Source: Notospermus geniculatus (lineage: Eukaryota > Nemertea > Pilidiophora > Heteronemertea > Lineidae). Taken from it: DNA of 64,000 nt. Both the position numbers and the translations under genes were made by a program. The DNA lies in assembly GCA_002633025.1 (NCBI GenBank), contig NMRB01000843.1, positions 69,100 through 133,099 on the forward strand. Reading direction: 5' to 3'. Shown here one piece after another: positions 10,093 through 21,900 of this stretch (within the stretch, counting starts at the first letter, position 1; each line of letters starts with the position of its first letter). The notes under the pieces are model-generated. The model did no database searches and was not told where the DNA came from. It was given only the letters and a program-made list of their open reading frames with translations.

Positions 10093-11127
10093 ATGGAAGA
10101 CCTTCGTTACTGGAACCACGTGACAACGACTCGGATGAATGAAACATCGTTGGCGCCTCATTATTTGGTGGAGGTCTGCCAGCTCATTCTTCTGTACGGT
10201 TCACCTTTTATTATCTTTCCTGGTTTGGTCGGCAACACAGTTTCATTCTTGGTGATGACCATGAAACACAATCGCAGGAACTCCACGTGTTTTTATCTTG
10301 CATTTCTTGCAATCGTCGACAATCTAATCCTCATTACGCTTCACGGCGTCGAGTGGGTGTTTATAAAATTCAGACCCCCAATCAGTAATTTGGAATGCGG
10401 TTTTCGGATGACGCTGCTGTACATTTTTACGCATATGGAGTCCTGGTTGGTTGTTGCCATATCACATGACCGGTACATAGCAACGAAATATCCAATGAAA
10501 GCTGGTACAATTCTGACAGTGTCGCGGTCACGACGTGTTTGCATTGTTCTGACGTTCTGTTTCATTCCTTTCGACGTCTGCTACATGTGGTTGAGCTCTG
10601 TTATCTACAATCCATTTGGAGACTACATGCAGTGCATAGCATTTCTACCAGATCACTTAATCCTACTACAGATTATCACGGTTTTAGAATTTTTCATCTG
10701 TGCGGGGTTCTCATCCGCCGCCATTTTCTCTTTGAATTACGGCATTATCAAAGCGGTCGTGTCGGCCAGTCACAGACGTGAGGACATCGGCGCCCAAAAG
10801 AAAGATTTGAAATCGGAAAACCGTCTGACGCGAACACTTCTGGGTGTATCATTTTTCTTCATAACATGTTCCCTACCAATTCACCTGGACCATCTTTTCA
10901 AAGTCTTTGTCGAGGTGACCTTTGACCCTGACGTCATCACAGACAAATCCTTCATTCTTGTAACGAATGTATATTGGTACAACGTCTCCCTTCTCCTAGA
11001 TTTAGTCCTTGGAATGATGTACGCCGTGAACTGTGCATCTAATTTCATCTTTTACTGCGTGTTGGGAGGACGTTTTAGGAAAGATGCTATCAACCTTTTG
11101 ATGTGCAAGAGCAATTGGTGCCGCTAA
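10093..11127 (+). CDS. Class A GPCR, complete, intronless (copy 6)
   Basis: 344 residues from ATG 10093 (MEDLRYWNH), with the same N-terminus as copy 1 rather than the MELET type. From TM2 onward it is nearly identical to the 5674 gene, including DLKSENRLTRT, CSLPIH in TM6, NFIFY in TM7 and the NWCR end. It keeps the DRY motif and the paired extracellular cysteines. Only about 30 bp of its own upstream sequence remain before the fragment of copy 5. Expression would therefore need the upstream unit's promoter and translation past a short overlapping frame, unless the junction is an assembly chimera. The protein itself looks functional; the ligand is unknown. Confidence 0.85.
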   Translation: MEDLRYWNHVTTTRMNETSLAPHYLVEVCQLILLYGSPFIIFPGLVGNTVSFLVMTMKHNRRNSTCFYLAFLAIVDNLILITLHGVEWVFIKFRPPISNLECGFRMTLLYIFTHMESWLVVAISHDRYIATKYPMKAGTILTVSRSRRVCIVLTFCFIPFDVCYMWLSSVIYNPFGDYMQCIAFLPDHLILLQIITVLEFFICAGFSSAAIFSLNYGIIKAVVSASHRREDIGAQKKDLKSENRLTRTLLGVSFFFITCSLPIHLDHLFKVFVEVTFDPDVITDKSFILVTNVYWYNVSLLLDLVLGMMYAVNCASNFIFYCVLGGRFRKDAINLLMCKSNWCR

Positions 11128-12137
11128 ACTGTCTTAAAATCCCTAACTCGAATCTTAAGCCCCCTTCTTTCTTACTCAATCGGAGATCACTGCATTCCCC
11201 CCGTTCATAACTCAGAGTTGAGTTCACTCAAGAATCACTCATGACAGCCGTCATGCTAGATGCCAGTGACACAGCAAGCAGGTCTCTGTGACCTACAGAT
11301 CTTGCAGAGGAGTTGTGTCATATCATTCAAAAACGTCGTACGAGAGTGAGATTTCCAACCTCGGGGCGAGTTGACGGGCACCTTCTCTCTCTCTGCGCCC
11401 GTCAGTTCCCCACTGAGGTTGAATCTTAACGACAAGCTATGATTTCCGAAGTGTTTCGATATAATTGTACAAACAAGTATTCGTACTGATACCGGCAAGT
11501 ATATCGGACTCGACAAATACGTGGGTTTATGTATATTTACACAGAGGCTTTGTATTATACGACAGTACACGACATTGTTCAAATAATCCTGACCGCGATT
11601 CGTGATAATTTGGATTACTTACATGTATGTTTCTGTCGCTTTTTCTGTTAATTGCAATCCGTGATGATGGGGCCACAAGTAAAGTATTCGGTCGCCACCT
11701 CCCCCTCTGGTGCAAGAATTAAAAAAGCATTCCTGTCACGTCATCTACTTGTAATCAAGCTACACGTAACCAAGAAAAACCTGTTTGATTGAAATGCCAT
11801 TACTTTTGAAAAAATGGAAGGAAGGGTAAAACATCCTGAGAAACTCAGGCTTTTTCGGCGCCAACGCTCCCTCTGTCGGTGACAAGTGCGAGAGATGGGA
11901 AGCATTGGCGTACACCCTGGTGGTTCGGGTTTCGGTTGCATCGGAATTTTATGGGCATTCTCCGGAACAAAAAAACTGGCTGCTCATTCGGAAACCACGT
12001 GGCTAATTAAATTTAGCAGCCTTCACAAAGGAGTACCACGGCCGGGCGAATCTGCATAATCCGTAACGGACCACACTGTGTTATAGGGGAACCAACAAGT
12101 CTGCCTCAAACAAGGTCGTCAAGCTGTAGTCATGATC

Positions 12138-12307
12138 GTTTCAACGGCTCCCCGCCATTTTGGTTTCTACGAAGATTATGTGCGCGCGCACTTATCTGGT
12201 AGGCAAACCAACGCATGATTGGTCAGGAGATACGCCATTTGCCCACCAGATGTAACTGCACATGCGCAGGTTGCAAGAAATTCAAGATGGCGGGCCGTTG
12301 AAACGAT
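12138..12307. mobile_element. ATCGTTTCAACGG hairpin MITE
   Basis: About 170 bp with inverted ends atcgtttcaacggc and gccgttgaaacgat and a gcgcgcgcac tract inside. A diverged relative lies at about 34400-34557 in the last intron of the PH gene. Confidence 0.6.
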
Positions 12308-12328
12308 GAATATGGGTTAGACACTGAC

Positions 12329-12451
12329 ATTGGGCCATAATGAATAAAGACTAGCAAATGCTTTTACTTCAAATTTGTACAACATATAGCCTGGTGCATT
12401 TGTGTTGCAAAATTCAAGCAAAAGCATTAGTCTTTATTCATAAGGCCCATT
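12329..12451. mobile_element. ATGAATAAAGACTAG hairpin MITE, copy 1
   Basis: Inverted arms of about 40 bp (attgggccataatgaataaa and its return at 12432-12451). A second copy is at 41513-41629. Non-coding. Confidence 0.7.
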
Positions 12452-13221
12452 GGCTTGATGTATTGCTTGGCCAATCTCTCACGTAAGACATGTTTTTCTA
12501 GAAGTGGCATGAACGAGCCACACGGTTTGTTTGAAGACAGATTTTAGACCCTTTCACTGATCCTTTTCTCTTTAACGAGCAGTAATGGCAATAATGTACT
12601 CAAAAAAAACATAAAACCCCAAAGGGTTAAATGTCAAAATATGCATTGTTGTGCGTTGTAACTGTCAACAGGCCTACAACCAAAGATAATTCCATAAGGC
12701 AGGTCGGGTAAAGGTGGAAGAGTACGAACAAACAAAATCAAATGGACATCAAATATTAGATTTTGATTGTGTGGGTCCCGGTTTATGACAGAACGCCGTA
12801 AGTCACGAGGAATTTGATAGTGTGGGGTGGCCTAGTCATCTATTTATTGGTACTAGTTCATTCGGATGGTTTGCGATTGTTGCTTATGGTTTCTCAAAAG
12901 GATGTCAACAATTTGTGGAATGATCGGATGACAATAATGACAATACTCGAGACTTGAAACGGCCATCATTTTGTTCCGTGTTGCGATCAACGATCGTCAT
13001 TTGATATCTATCAATAGGAAACAACAAATCGGCTGATGTAACTGGCGGATTAACACAAGGATTACAGTCAAGGATTACAGTCTAGAGATTTTTTTGCGCA
13101 ATGAGGTGGACGATGTTGCTTGCTTGGCTAGGAGGTAGGGAATTTTGTTTCTTCGAAGGTTTATGAAGGACGAATCAGCTCTGGAAAGCCGTCAGTTCGG
13201 CCAGTCACCGGAGAGGCAGGT

Positions 13222-13380
13222 GTGATAGAATCGAATGCCCCCGTCTTCCTGATGTCCCCCTGCATTGTTTGTCACAGGATTAAGGGTCTTGGTCTCTCTA
13301 TAGAGTCCAAATCAATGGTGCCGCTTAATCCGTAAATGTATTGTTGAGGGGCATCACATATCGGGGGCATTAGATTCTGT
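13222..13380. mobile_element. GTGATAGAATCTAATGCCCC hairpin MITE, copy 1
   Basis: Inverted ends and an internal ggtgccgcttaatccgtaaa block are shared with 44082-44243. Non-coding. Confidence 0.65.
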
Positions 13381-13728
13381 GGGGGCATTAGAGGTATGGC
13401 CGGTGTAACAGGAAAGAGTGCCCCAATAACGGTTAGGCGTCACTCGAACCGTTCTCTTGGTGGATCAATTCTCCTACCACACCTGTCCATAGCTCTAGCT
13501 GTTTCGCTCAACCCACTGGGCTCATATTTACCATATGGCAAAAATCGTATATATTTACATGTTTCCATATAACATTGCATGATATATACAGACAGATGTT
13601 CACTCTATGGGAAGGCCTACGGAATCATGGCCAGCTTCAGAGGTAGGTGGAGATCTATGTTTATCAAAAATTAATGTTCATTGTGCATGTGCATGTACTT
13701 ATTTATACAGAGTGCCTCCTGCTCAGTG

Positions 13729-13907
13729 CCGGTGTAACATCCACCAGTGTTCCCCATCTGTGAGTGTTCCCCTCCTATTTGTATGACGGAAGTTGCGACT
13801 TGACAATAGGGGATACACAGTAGAGAAACATTTCGATCTGCCAGCGTTTCCCAAACAATAATAAGGGGACACACTGACCCACAGAAACACTGGCAGATAG
13901 AACACCT
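13729..13907. mobile_element. GTGTAAC/CACTGG hairpin, diverged member
   Basis: Shares the cttgacaat, cacagnagagaaaca and gtttccca blocks with 21206-21558, and is a closer relative of 44321-44492 in opposite orientation. It lies about 350 bp after a different MITE, in the same order as the pair at 44082 and 44321. Confidence 0.55.
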
Positions 13908-15104
13908 GTGTGGTCAAATTGAAGTGAATTTTGATCATCAGAGGCCTTCCCTTCCTCTCGACTGCCACTTACACTCACTATTGCCATCAACCACAGTTCA
14001 AAAGAGGATGCTGATACATTGTACACTAAGGCCTGCTGAAGTGTGCACACGAGTTGCTGACAAAGGAAACGAACATGTACATGTAGTTGTTCGGGTTACT
14101 TTCGTTTTCCATGATGGCGGATTTTGTGGCCTCTTTTCCGCGTGAATAGGCCTACAGTCATGGACCGCCTTTACTACACGTGGTCCATGGTACAATAAAA
14201 ATATCACGGATTGTGCAGTTTATGACAATCGATACAAAGATCGCCCACAATTTGCTCAGGTCAAGGACTACGATGATCATGATATGAGGAAATGAGGATT
14301 TATTATCAGTTGGCGCCGCCTCAAGGAAGAAAGAGGGCCATCCCTGACTCAAGGACAGTATAGCAGGCCAAAAGCAGGTCGTGAAGACTGGCGAGGACTT
14401 CGGTCAGGTGAGCTAATAACAAGAGGCACATCGGCCTGGGGCTCAGCTGACCATGACTTGCCACTAATCGCATATCGGGAGTATGGATTTGAAAGTTTTC
14501 TAGGGGTACGCGCCCGCCTTGAACGGCCGAGTGTGGTCACCATTTTCTGACCCCGCCCCTGCAAAAAAACATCTGGGATCCGACCATTGGTGCTGCCACA
14601 TCAGAACGCTGTGGCATGAACCAATACGACGATGTCGGCGTCTGAATTTGATCGCGGTCGGTCGCAGATGCTCCGCGTCTAAAGTATGAATCAAGCCTTG
14701 AGCTGAATCGGTAGGCCTATGTAAGCTCCTACAAAACACATTCTGAAAGCATCGCCGAAATATCACAATACATGTATTTTCCACGAGACAGATTCAGATC
14801 AACTTTTTTTTGGAAATGACGTGATCACAGGATAAATCATTGAAATTATCCAATTTACTTTTTGTTTCTCCCGTAAATGGTCAACAATCGTCGGCATTCC
14901 AGTGAGCTCTTCTTTTTATGATTCCTCTGCCTGGACGTGATTTGCTTTACAATTCGTGACTTATCACGCAGATAGAATGTCATCGTGAAATAATGATATC
15001 ATAAATGCATAAACCATCTTTGTCGGATGATACCCATGGCGGTGTTAAATACTAGTACATGTACTACATGCAGGATTCGAATACTGTAAGACGCCATTAG
15101 GCTA

Positions 15105-15260
15105 CGAAGACGTAGAGCTACACGGTATACGGACACGCCGGTTGGCCTCACAAAAACATCAGACATGCGGTATACGGGATGCGGAAGCGATATGTTGTAT
15201 GCGAAAATGCATAGCATATACCGCTTCCGCATTCCGGGCGTCCGGTAAACGCAGCAAGTT
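15105..15260. repeat. Hairpin with GTATACGG words
   Basis: Contains a strong inner palindrome around 15170-15245 (gcggtatacgggatgcgga against ccgcttccgcattccgg). It also shares gagctacacgg and ggacacgccgg words with the hairpins at about 27960 and 31258. Confidence 0.5.
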
Positions 15261-15938
15261 CCAGTCGACATTGTTGCCCACGCCCAGCACCAGCATTTCC
15301 CATAACAAGCAGACATCACTGGAATGGTGTCCATTTAAAACTGCCCTCATGTGGAACTGGCGTCTTTCAGGGAATCCAGTTAATACAGTAAACATGATAA
15401 AAATCGCTCACAGCTAGACCACCATTTCAAAGAAAGACCTATCCCTGGGGAATACGCTCTGAAGAACACGTTCCATACGTCGACCTCAACCCAAACCATA
15501 CACAAAAACTAATGTTGTGATCGGATCTAAATTCATGTAAACCACACGTCATAAAATACCAACCTTGGCTTCTCATCGGTAATTTACCTCAATGACGTAG
15601 TTCCTTCTCCTAGAACATGGCTATAAACCAATAAACCCAACCACGCTTTCCTGTTAGACACAGATACATGTAGACTTGATCAGTGAAAGCATCTGGCGTC
15701 ACAACTCTGAACCCAACGCATTCCATCGTTACATCGCCGGAATTTCTTCAAGGAATCCAACAGTTTTAGGCCCTGTTGGCGTGTTCGGGCCCTATAGGCG
15801 TTTTCACCATGGACTTCCCCTTTTCGTGAGCATTACTGTAGGATCTTGCTGGCGTAGGACACTAGTGTTTTGTGAGATCGCAGAATGCCTGCCTTTCTCT
15901 GCAGCCAGGAGGGACTGGCATCTTTCGGTGGCGCCGTC

Positions 15939-15951
15939 ATGGAAGGCATCG
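15939..15951 (+). CDS. PH gene, exon 1 coding part
   Basis: ATGGAAGGCATCG followed by a good donor (GTAAGC). It ends in phase 1. The next exon starts with AT, which completes an Asp codon, giving MEGIDFSDAIS. The perfect phase match and the lack of any other start make this the best start, though 13 coding bases are little evidence. Confidence 0.55.
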
Positions 15952-18900
15952 GTAAGCAGGAAGGTGCTGCATTTACGAGAGCCGTCGGCATTTTCCGAAG
16001 GTTTAGATCGAAGGGAGGACTCATTTTCATTTTTCCTTTCTAATACATGTATTTGCATTGTGTCGTTTTGTCAACAGTTTGTAGGTCAGGCTACTTTTCA
16101 GTTGACCAGACAGTGGACGTTTCTTGGATAACAAAACTAATCTCATTTTACCGCCTCATGTTTCAGATTCTACTTTTCCCCAAACCCACATGGAACAAAA
16201 TCGCATGAAATGTCCTATCATTGTCCTAGGTATAACACCTGAAAATCTAAGCAGTTTTTCACTCTGTAATTTCAGATTTCTCCGACGCCATATCGGAGAC
16301 TCTTCAATTCTTGAACCAACTGGAGGTAGAAACACTCTCAGTCAGCTGTGAATCAAAGCGACGCCGCATACAACAACTCCTCGAAAACGTCAATAAACAA
16401 GTGCGCAAATTTCGTCAGCAGACGACAGAAAGCAGTGATTTCAATAAAAATACAACATTTGAATTCGATGGGAAGAGATCAAGTTTGGAGACGCTTCATT
16501 TGAAAGGCCTCTGCGAGCCACATAAACCGAGCAAGCGCCATGGACATCATGATCATCACCATCATTCGAAACAAAATGGAGATTCTCCGTCACATGTGAC
16601 GTCAGAGACATTGCGCGAAATCACTGAGGACGCCAGAGAGGACAAAAATGGAGAACTTGAAACCGGGCCGAACGTTGACTCACCGCCGACAGAACATGAC
16701 CGTGTCTGGTCGCGTTCTACCATGTCAACAAAGAGGAGATTCTTTGAAGGTCGACGAAAAACAGAAACATCAGGAAATAGCTGTGCCAAGAACGATTCCG
16801 ACGACGATGAAAACAGTTCCGCAGACGAAGAAATAGCGGAAGTGACGATAGAGAGTGAGATGATGACGTCATCAAACACGCAACCAATGGTAAGACACTT
16901 CCTTTCATTTGGTATCACAAATGGCCTATTGTCACGGGTCCAGGAATCAACACAACGAGACGGTATCTCAAGTTAGCACCATGTATATGGCAGAGTCCCT
17001 TCTACACCGACATATTTCCTTTAAAGGAGCATGATATTGGATCTCTAATGCGTTATTTGACTGCCGACGTATAGGGAGCCACCTAGCGGCAGAAATACGA
17101 ACTACAAAAATCCATTACAAAATGTACGCAGTAAATCGGGTCATTCGCCGAAACGTAGTTAGTCCCTTGGGTTGGAGAGTGGCGCGGTGGCGCCGGCTGT
17201 CGAGAAAAAGTGGCAATACCGTGCTCCTTTATAGGCCTACTCACACTGACTTTAATATTTTTTTAGACGTATATACTTACTAATACTGACTTACTTAACC
17301 ACAGTCACACCGACTTACATTAAAAACTTATTTCTACACTATTTCACAAGTTGTACATAAATTGACTCCACACTGTGTCAATAACACCAGTTACTTTTAA
17401 CCGAACGTTTAGCACTCATTGGCACTGGGCAAGAACTAAAATTGTGCACAAACAGAAAATACAAGAAAACTTACCCCGCAGCCTCTACTCTTCAAACATG
17501 GGACACTCACTCCTCACACCACAACATGACCAACACATATTGGCAAAAACTCTCTCCACCCAGTCATAAAAACCAATCCTCTTAAGCGGTTTTTCCACGG
17601 TACAATATTATTGCACAATATGGGGCTCAAAATGGGTGTCATGTGCTTCTGGCATAATGGATGTGAGAAAGATTGGCAATAATATTGCCCATTTTGATCC
17701 TCATATTGTGCAATAATATTGCACGTATTGCACGTGGATAGGCCACTTTACGCAACCCTTTCTCACTCCCTCACGCCTAATCCCCTCAAACAATAAGCAC
17801 ACCCCACACTTTACAAAATGATCTAAAATAAAGGGCACCAGGCCATAGGGAGGTTTAGGGTGGTTTGTGACCTATCCAATGGTGAACTCGCCAGATTTCT
17901 TTTCAAAGTGAATGGGAGGCGGGGCTATTTTTGAATTCACATAGTCTGCAGGTGTCACGATATTCATTGAACAGAAAAGAAATGGTTTAAAAAATAAAAA
18001 CGAAAAGAAAAAAAAAATAATGGAAAAAGTTGGTTTCGCTGGGGGTCGAACCCAGGACCTTCCGCGTGTGAGGCGGACGTGATAACCACTACACTACGAA
18101 ACCGCTGCACAGGCGATAGGCGATTGTGTGCAATATAAATAGTGCTATTGATCGCGCCTGGCTTCGACCTCGTTCCAGGTGTTAGCAGCAACAACCAGTC
18201 TACATGTACAAGTAATGTAATGTACCTTTCTTGAGGCGCTCAACGGGCGTACACTTAAAGGGACTATGACCATTGAAACGGTTTGATTTATTATAATATC
18301 GCAACGACAGGTGGCGCTTCCAGGGTTCAGTTCCACATTTTTGGTCAGACTTGTGTGGCTGCTGGCGTCACTTACGAAGAACAAGTGTTTTCTTTCAATG
18401 AATTCACCTGAGTATTTTGTTTTTTACAGTTTGTCCTTTTCCCTTGTAGGCCTATGAGAGTTCTCTGGCGGGAAATAGGCTGTTCTAAAACCAACGGTTC
18501 CGTCTTCGCCCATGGGCCTATCACATTTTTGGCAGACTCGCCCAAGATGTTGGCCGACTTTGGCAGAGGATACCAATCCCCGCCGGATATTTCAGAAAGG
18601 GTGCTGTCTGACACAGAGGGTTCCCGGAGAACCGTTTTAAAGGCAGCTTTTTAGTGCATACTGATATGATTAGGCCTACTAACAGAGAATTGGTTGCATG
18701 AGGAGCCAACCTGGGAATCAATTTTGAAGTAAAATTTCATCAATGTCCACATTTAATTCACTAGCGCCATCTTTTGCGTAGAGTAAGTACTGTTAGTAGC
18801 GCATAATGCTGCCTCTAGGGCCCCTTTAAAATCTCATGACTCCACGTCATTACCGTGCCAAAGGCGAGCCCTCCACCCCTTTTCTCTCCAAATAGACTAG

Positions 18901-21900
18901 GTCAAGTAATAAATCGATAAAAAGAGCTCTCCACACGTGCCGCACAACTTGGCAGTGATAGACTTTTTTCGTTTATTTTATAGTCAAGGCCTATGCTAGA
19001 AAATCGCCATTCATCGCTTACCAGAGAGGGATGAATATGAATTTTTTTACCATTCGGTTTGTGTCTATACATGTAGGCCTACACCAGGAGCACGCGTGAT
19101 ATGTGCAATATATTCTTATTCAGTCTCATGGAGATAGCGACTTGAGGAATACAAATAACCGCATCAATGTGAATCAGGTAGGCCTATTGAGTTCCGATTT
19201 TTTTCACCAGTAGCCTATCCCTAAAAATAGTAGGCCCCTACTTTCCTGTGCCTCGGGGGGGGGGGGGNGCTTTGCACGGTTCCAAAGTCATAGGCTACAA
19301 TCACAAAACGATGGAGGGGTACACTTCCCCTTACATGTTGCTTTCACGACATCCTTAGGACACTTGGATGAGATGTCCCAAGTCCCAAGGACTGAGGCAT
19401 GTCCGCGAGGAATGTCCCGATATGTCATTGTCTCTAGGAACACTTCTCATATTCCCAATACAAAAAAAAAATGTACATTGTTTAGCATTACACATGGAAG
19501 TCAAAATGTAAATATTGATTCTGCGCTCCACACACCCCAACCCGCTTTGTCTCACCCTAGGATTATCAATGAATTTTGTAATTATCTCGCTATCGAGTCT
19601 TCCCACCTGACACTCTTGACTCAAAATCAATTAAAGGTAATGGTATATAACCCTTGAAAAATTTTTTCAATTAAGTATGCAATGGGGACCATTGCCCACT
19701 GCATCAATAGGTGTCACTAGTGGTTAAAACTATCGAAAGAATGTGACAGTTGTGGGTCCCAATCAATCTCGACACAACAGGCGTCACGACGGACATTATA
19801 ACTGGAGCGAACGGGACACCCGAGGAAATCCTGCCAAAACATCTAGCGACTTAAAGGTGCTCTAGTCCGGATTGTAAACATTAAGGTGTGCCACCTATTG
19901 TCAACTTCTGGTACTAACAAATCATAAAATCGAATTAAATCTCGCCTTTCACAACTTTTTGTAGTTTGTTTTTGAGCGTAAAATCATTAATATATTTCAG
20001 TTACAAGATTATTTATCAAGATAGATATAAAAATAGATAACATTAATGTTTTGGTATACACGGTGCTGCCACCTGTCCGAAGAAAAATAGCTATTATATT
20101 AATCAACCATGTAAATAAACAAACCGTCATATTTACAATTCGAACTAGAGCACCTTTAACCGGTTATAAGACCACACTGTATGACTTATGAATTACTAAG
20201 CGTTGTCGAAATATCACGAGCTGTACTCTAACGTCCTCACCGTATGGAAACCTCCTCAGGAAAGAATGGTTTTTCACGATTTCCAGCACTCATGTCATTT
20301 TGATGTCAAGCGGGCCATTAGCCAGTGCTCTTCAGTGGCACATACGTCCCAAATGTAATGGCATAACTTCCCAAATGTAATGGCATAACTGCTGTGTAGT
20401 ATTTGCAAGTACCTGTCAATAGGTAATAACAGGAATTTCTGGATTGCACCGTTTTGTCTATAATTGGTATGGCAGGCGTTAAATATGTACATGTTGACGA
20501 CTTCATTAAGACTCGGTCAGGCTTACCAGAAACTAGTGTACCAAAATCTCATAGTTTCAACGCAAAGTTGCAAACTAAATTTACAAGTTACTATTTTCAT
20601 TTTCATGAAACCTGTAGTGTTAAGACTTTAAGGACCATTCCTGTGTACCAAATGTCATATGTCAATATATTAAACCGGAAGGTGTGCCCCGAAGCAGCCA
20701 TCAACTCTTCAACCTTCTGACAAACCAGTCGGATCGAATAACAGTTATTTGTTCAGAACGCTATTAGAATGGAAATATAGGTATGAAACACTGCGTTCCT
20801 TGGAACCATTAGCAAGAGAACATCCACTGATATAGTAATGGAATTTTCTGTTACACTTTTTAATACTCTTCTTTAATGTAAGGACTTTATCGTCCAAGTC
20901 GTGGCACACGACAGGGAGCCAGGCGAATGTGTTTAGAAATAAGAGTCAACGAGCTGGAAGGATTTAAATATTTCCACTTTATAATCTGTGCAAAGTTTGT
21001 GAACATTTGTCATTTAATTTTTGTGAGTGTCAACCAACTGGATGAGTTGAACGTGGAAATCTTTGTGTGCAATTTTCAAGGATTGCATCGTCATTTTCAG
21101 GTAATATCATATTTCAAGTGTGAAGGGCTGCACGTGGTAAAGATAGATGAGGATCATATTTTGATATATTGCTAATTTTCAGGTTCAGGGAACTGCGCAA
21201 AACCCGGTGTAACGTTTTTCAGTGTGGCCAATTTGACAGAGTGACAATGCAATAGACTGACGGAATTAAAACCGTGACTTGACAATGAGCGACACACAGA
21301 GAAACAGCGAGTCCGTTTCCCAGAGTGTTCCGAACAATGGAAGTCACACAGAAAAACGGCCACACTGAAAAACGTTACACCTGTGTAACGTTTTTCAATG
21401 TGGCCCGTGTGCCAGTGTGACATTACAATAGATTGAGGGAATTAAAGCCGTGACTTGACAACGAGCGATACACAGAGAAACAGTGAGTCTGTTTCCCAGT
21501 GTGTTCCAAACAATGGGAGTCAAACAGAAAAATGGCCACACTGGAAAACATTACACCGGCATCCACAACATCCATACTAAACAGAAGCGCGGCAGAGAAT
21601 TGAGGGAAGCGTCGACTGGCAATTTAGCTTCGCTATGAAAGGAACACTTGCTAGGCCTATTCTAACTTGTTTTTTCCATCTTTTGTTTCAGTTGCCCATC
21701 CTGACCATCGAACGTGCTGGAACTCCATCAAGTTCCTCCAGTTCCGGTGACGATGAGCGAGGCAAGGTACGAAGGTTCCTGGCCATCCCTAGTCGGGAGC
21801 ATCACAGTCGGGGCGAATCCATCACCAAGGCATTGAAGCGAAGACTGCGTAAATATCTGAAGATGGAGATGCGTGGATCGTTTGACGTTTCTATGGTTGA

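Larger units (their letters stand above)
5275..11130 (+). repeat. Tandem GPCR repeat units
   Basis: The 5' flank block (a tataaagcacaa word, then ttgcctacggccacatcttt, through to the MELET start) recurs at about 5275-5673, 7225-7776 and 9130-9670. A 3' flank block with tcgtacgagagtgag and gcgcccgtcagttcc recurs at about 6870-7010, 8815-8900 and 11290-11420. Each unit of roughly 2 kb carries one single-exon receptor in the same direction, as expected from unequal crossing-over. Confidence 0.8.
11128..15938. other. Gene-poor interval between GPCR array and PH gene
   Basis: After the last GPCR 3' flank (to about 11530) I find no supported coding exon. The interval holds several hairpin elements listed separately. 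Open frames near 14349-14784 and 15676-16131 lack family motifs or splice context and are not called. The last part (about 15660-15938) probably contains the 5' UTR or promoter of the PH gene. Confidence 0.5.
16890..21691. other. PH gene, intron 2 (4.8 kb)
   Basis: GT to AG intron joining two phase-0 exons. It contains a tRNA gene on the opposite strand, four hairpin element copies listed separately, and an N in a G-run at 19268. I see no further coding exon in it. Confidence 0.65.

Noticed and set aside
15676-16131. 151-codon + strand frame just before the PH gene
   Set aside because: It covers the ATG, the donor of exon 1 and part of intron 1 in a different frame. The spliced reading through 15939-15951 gives a better-supported gene.
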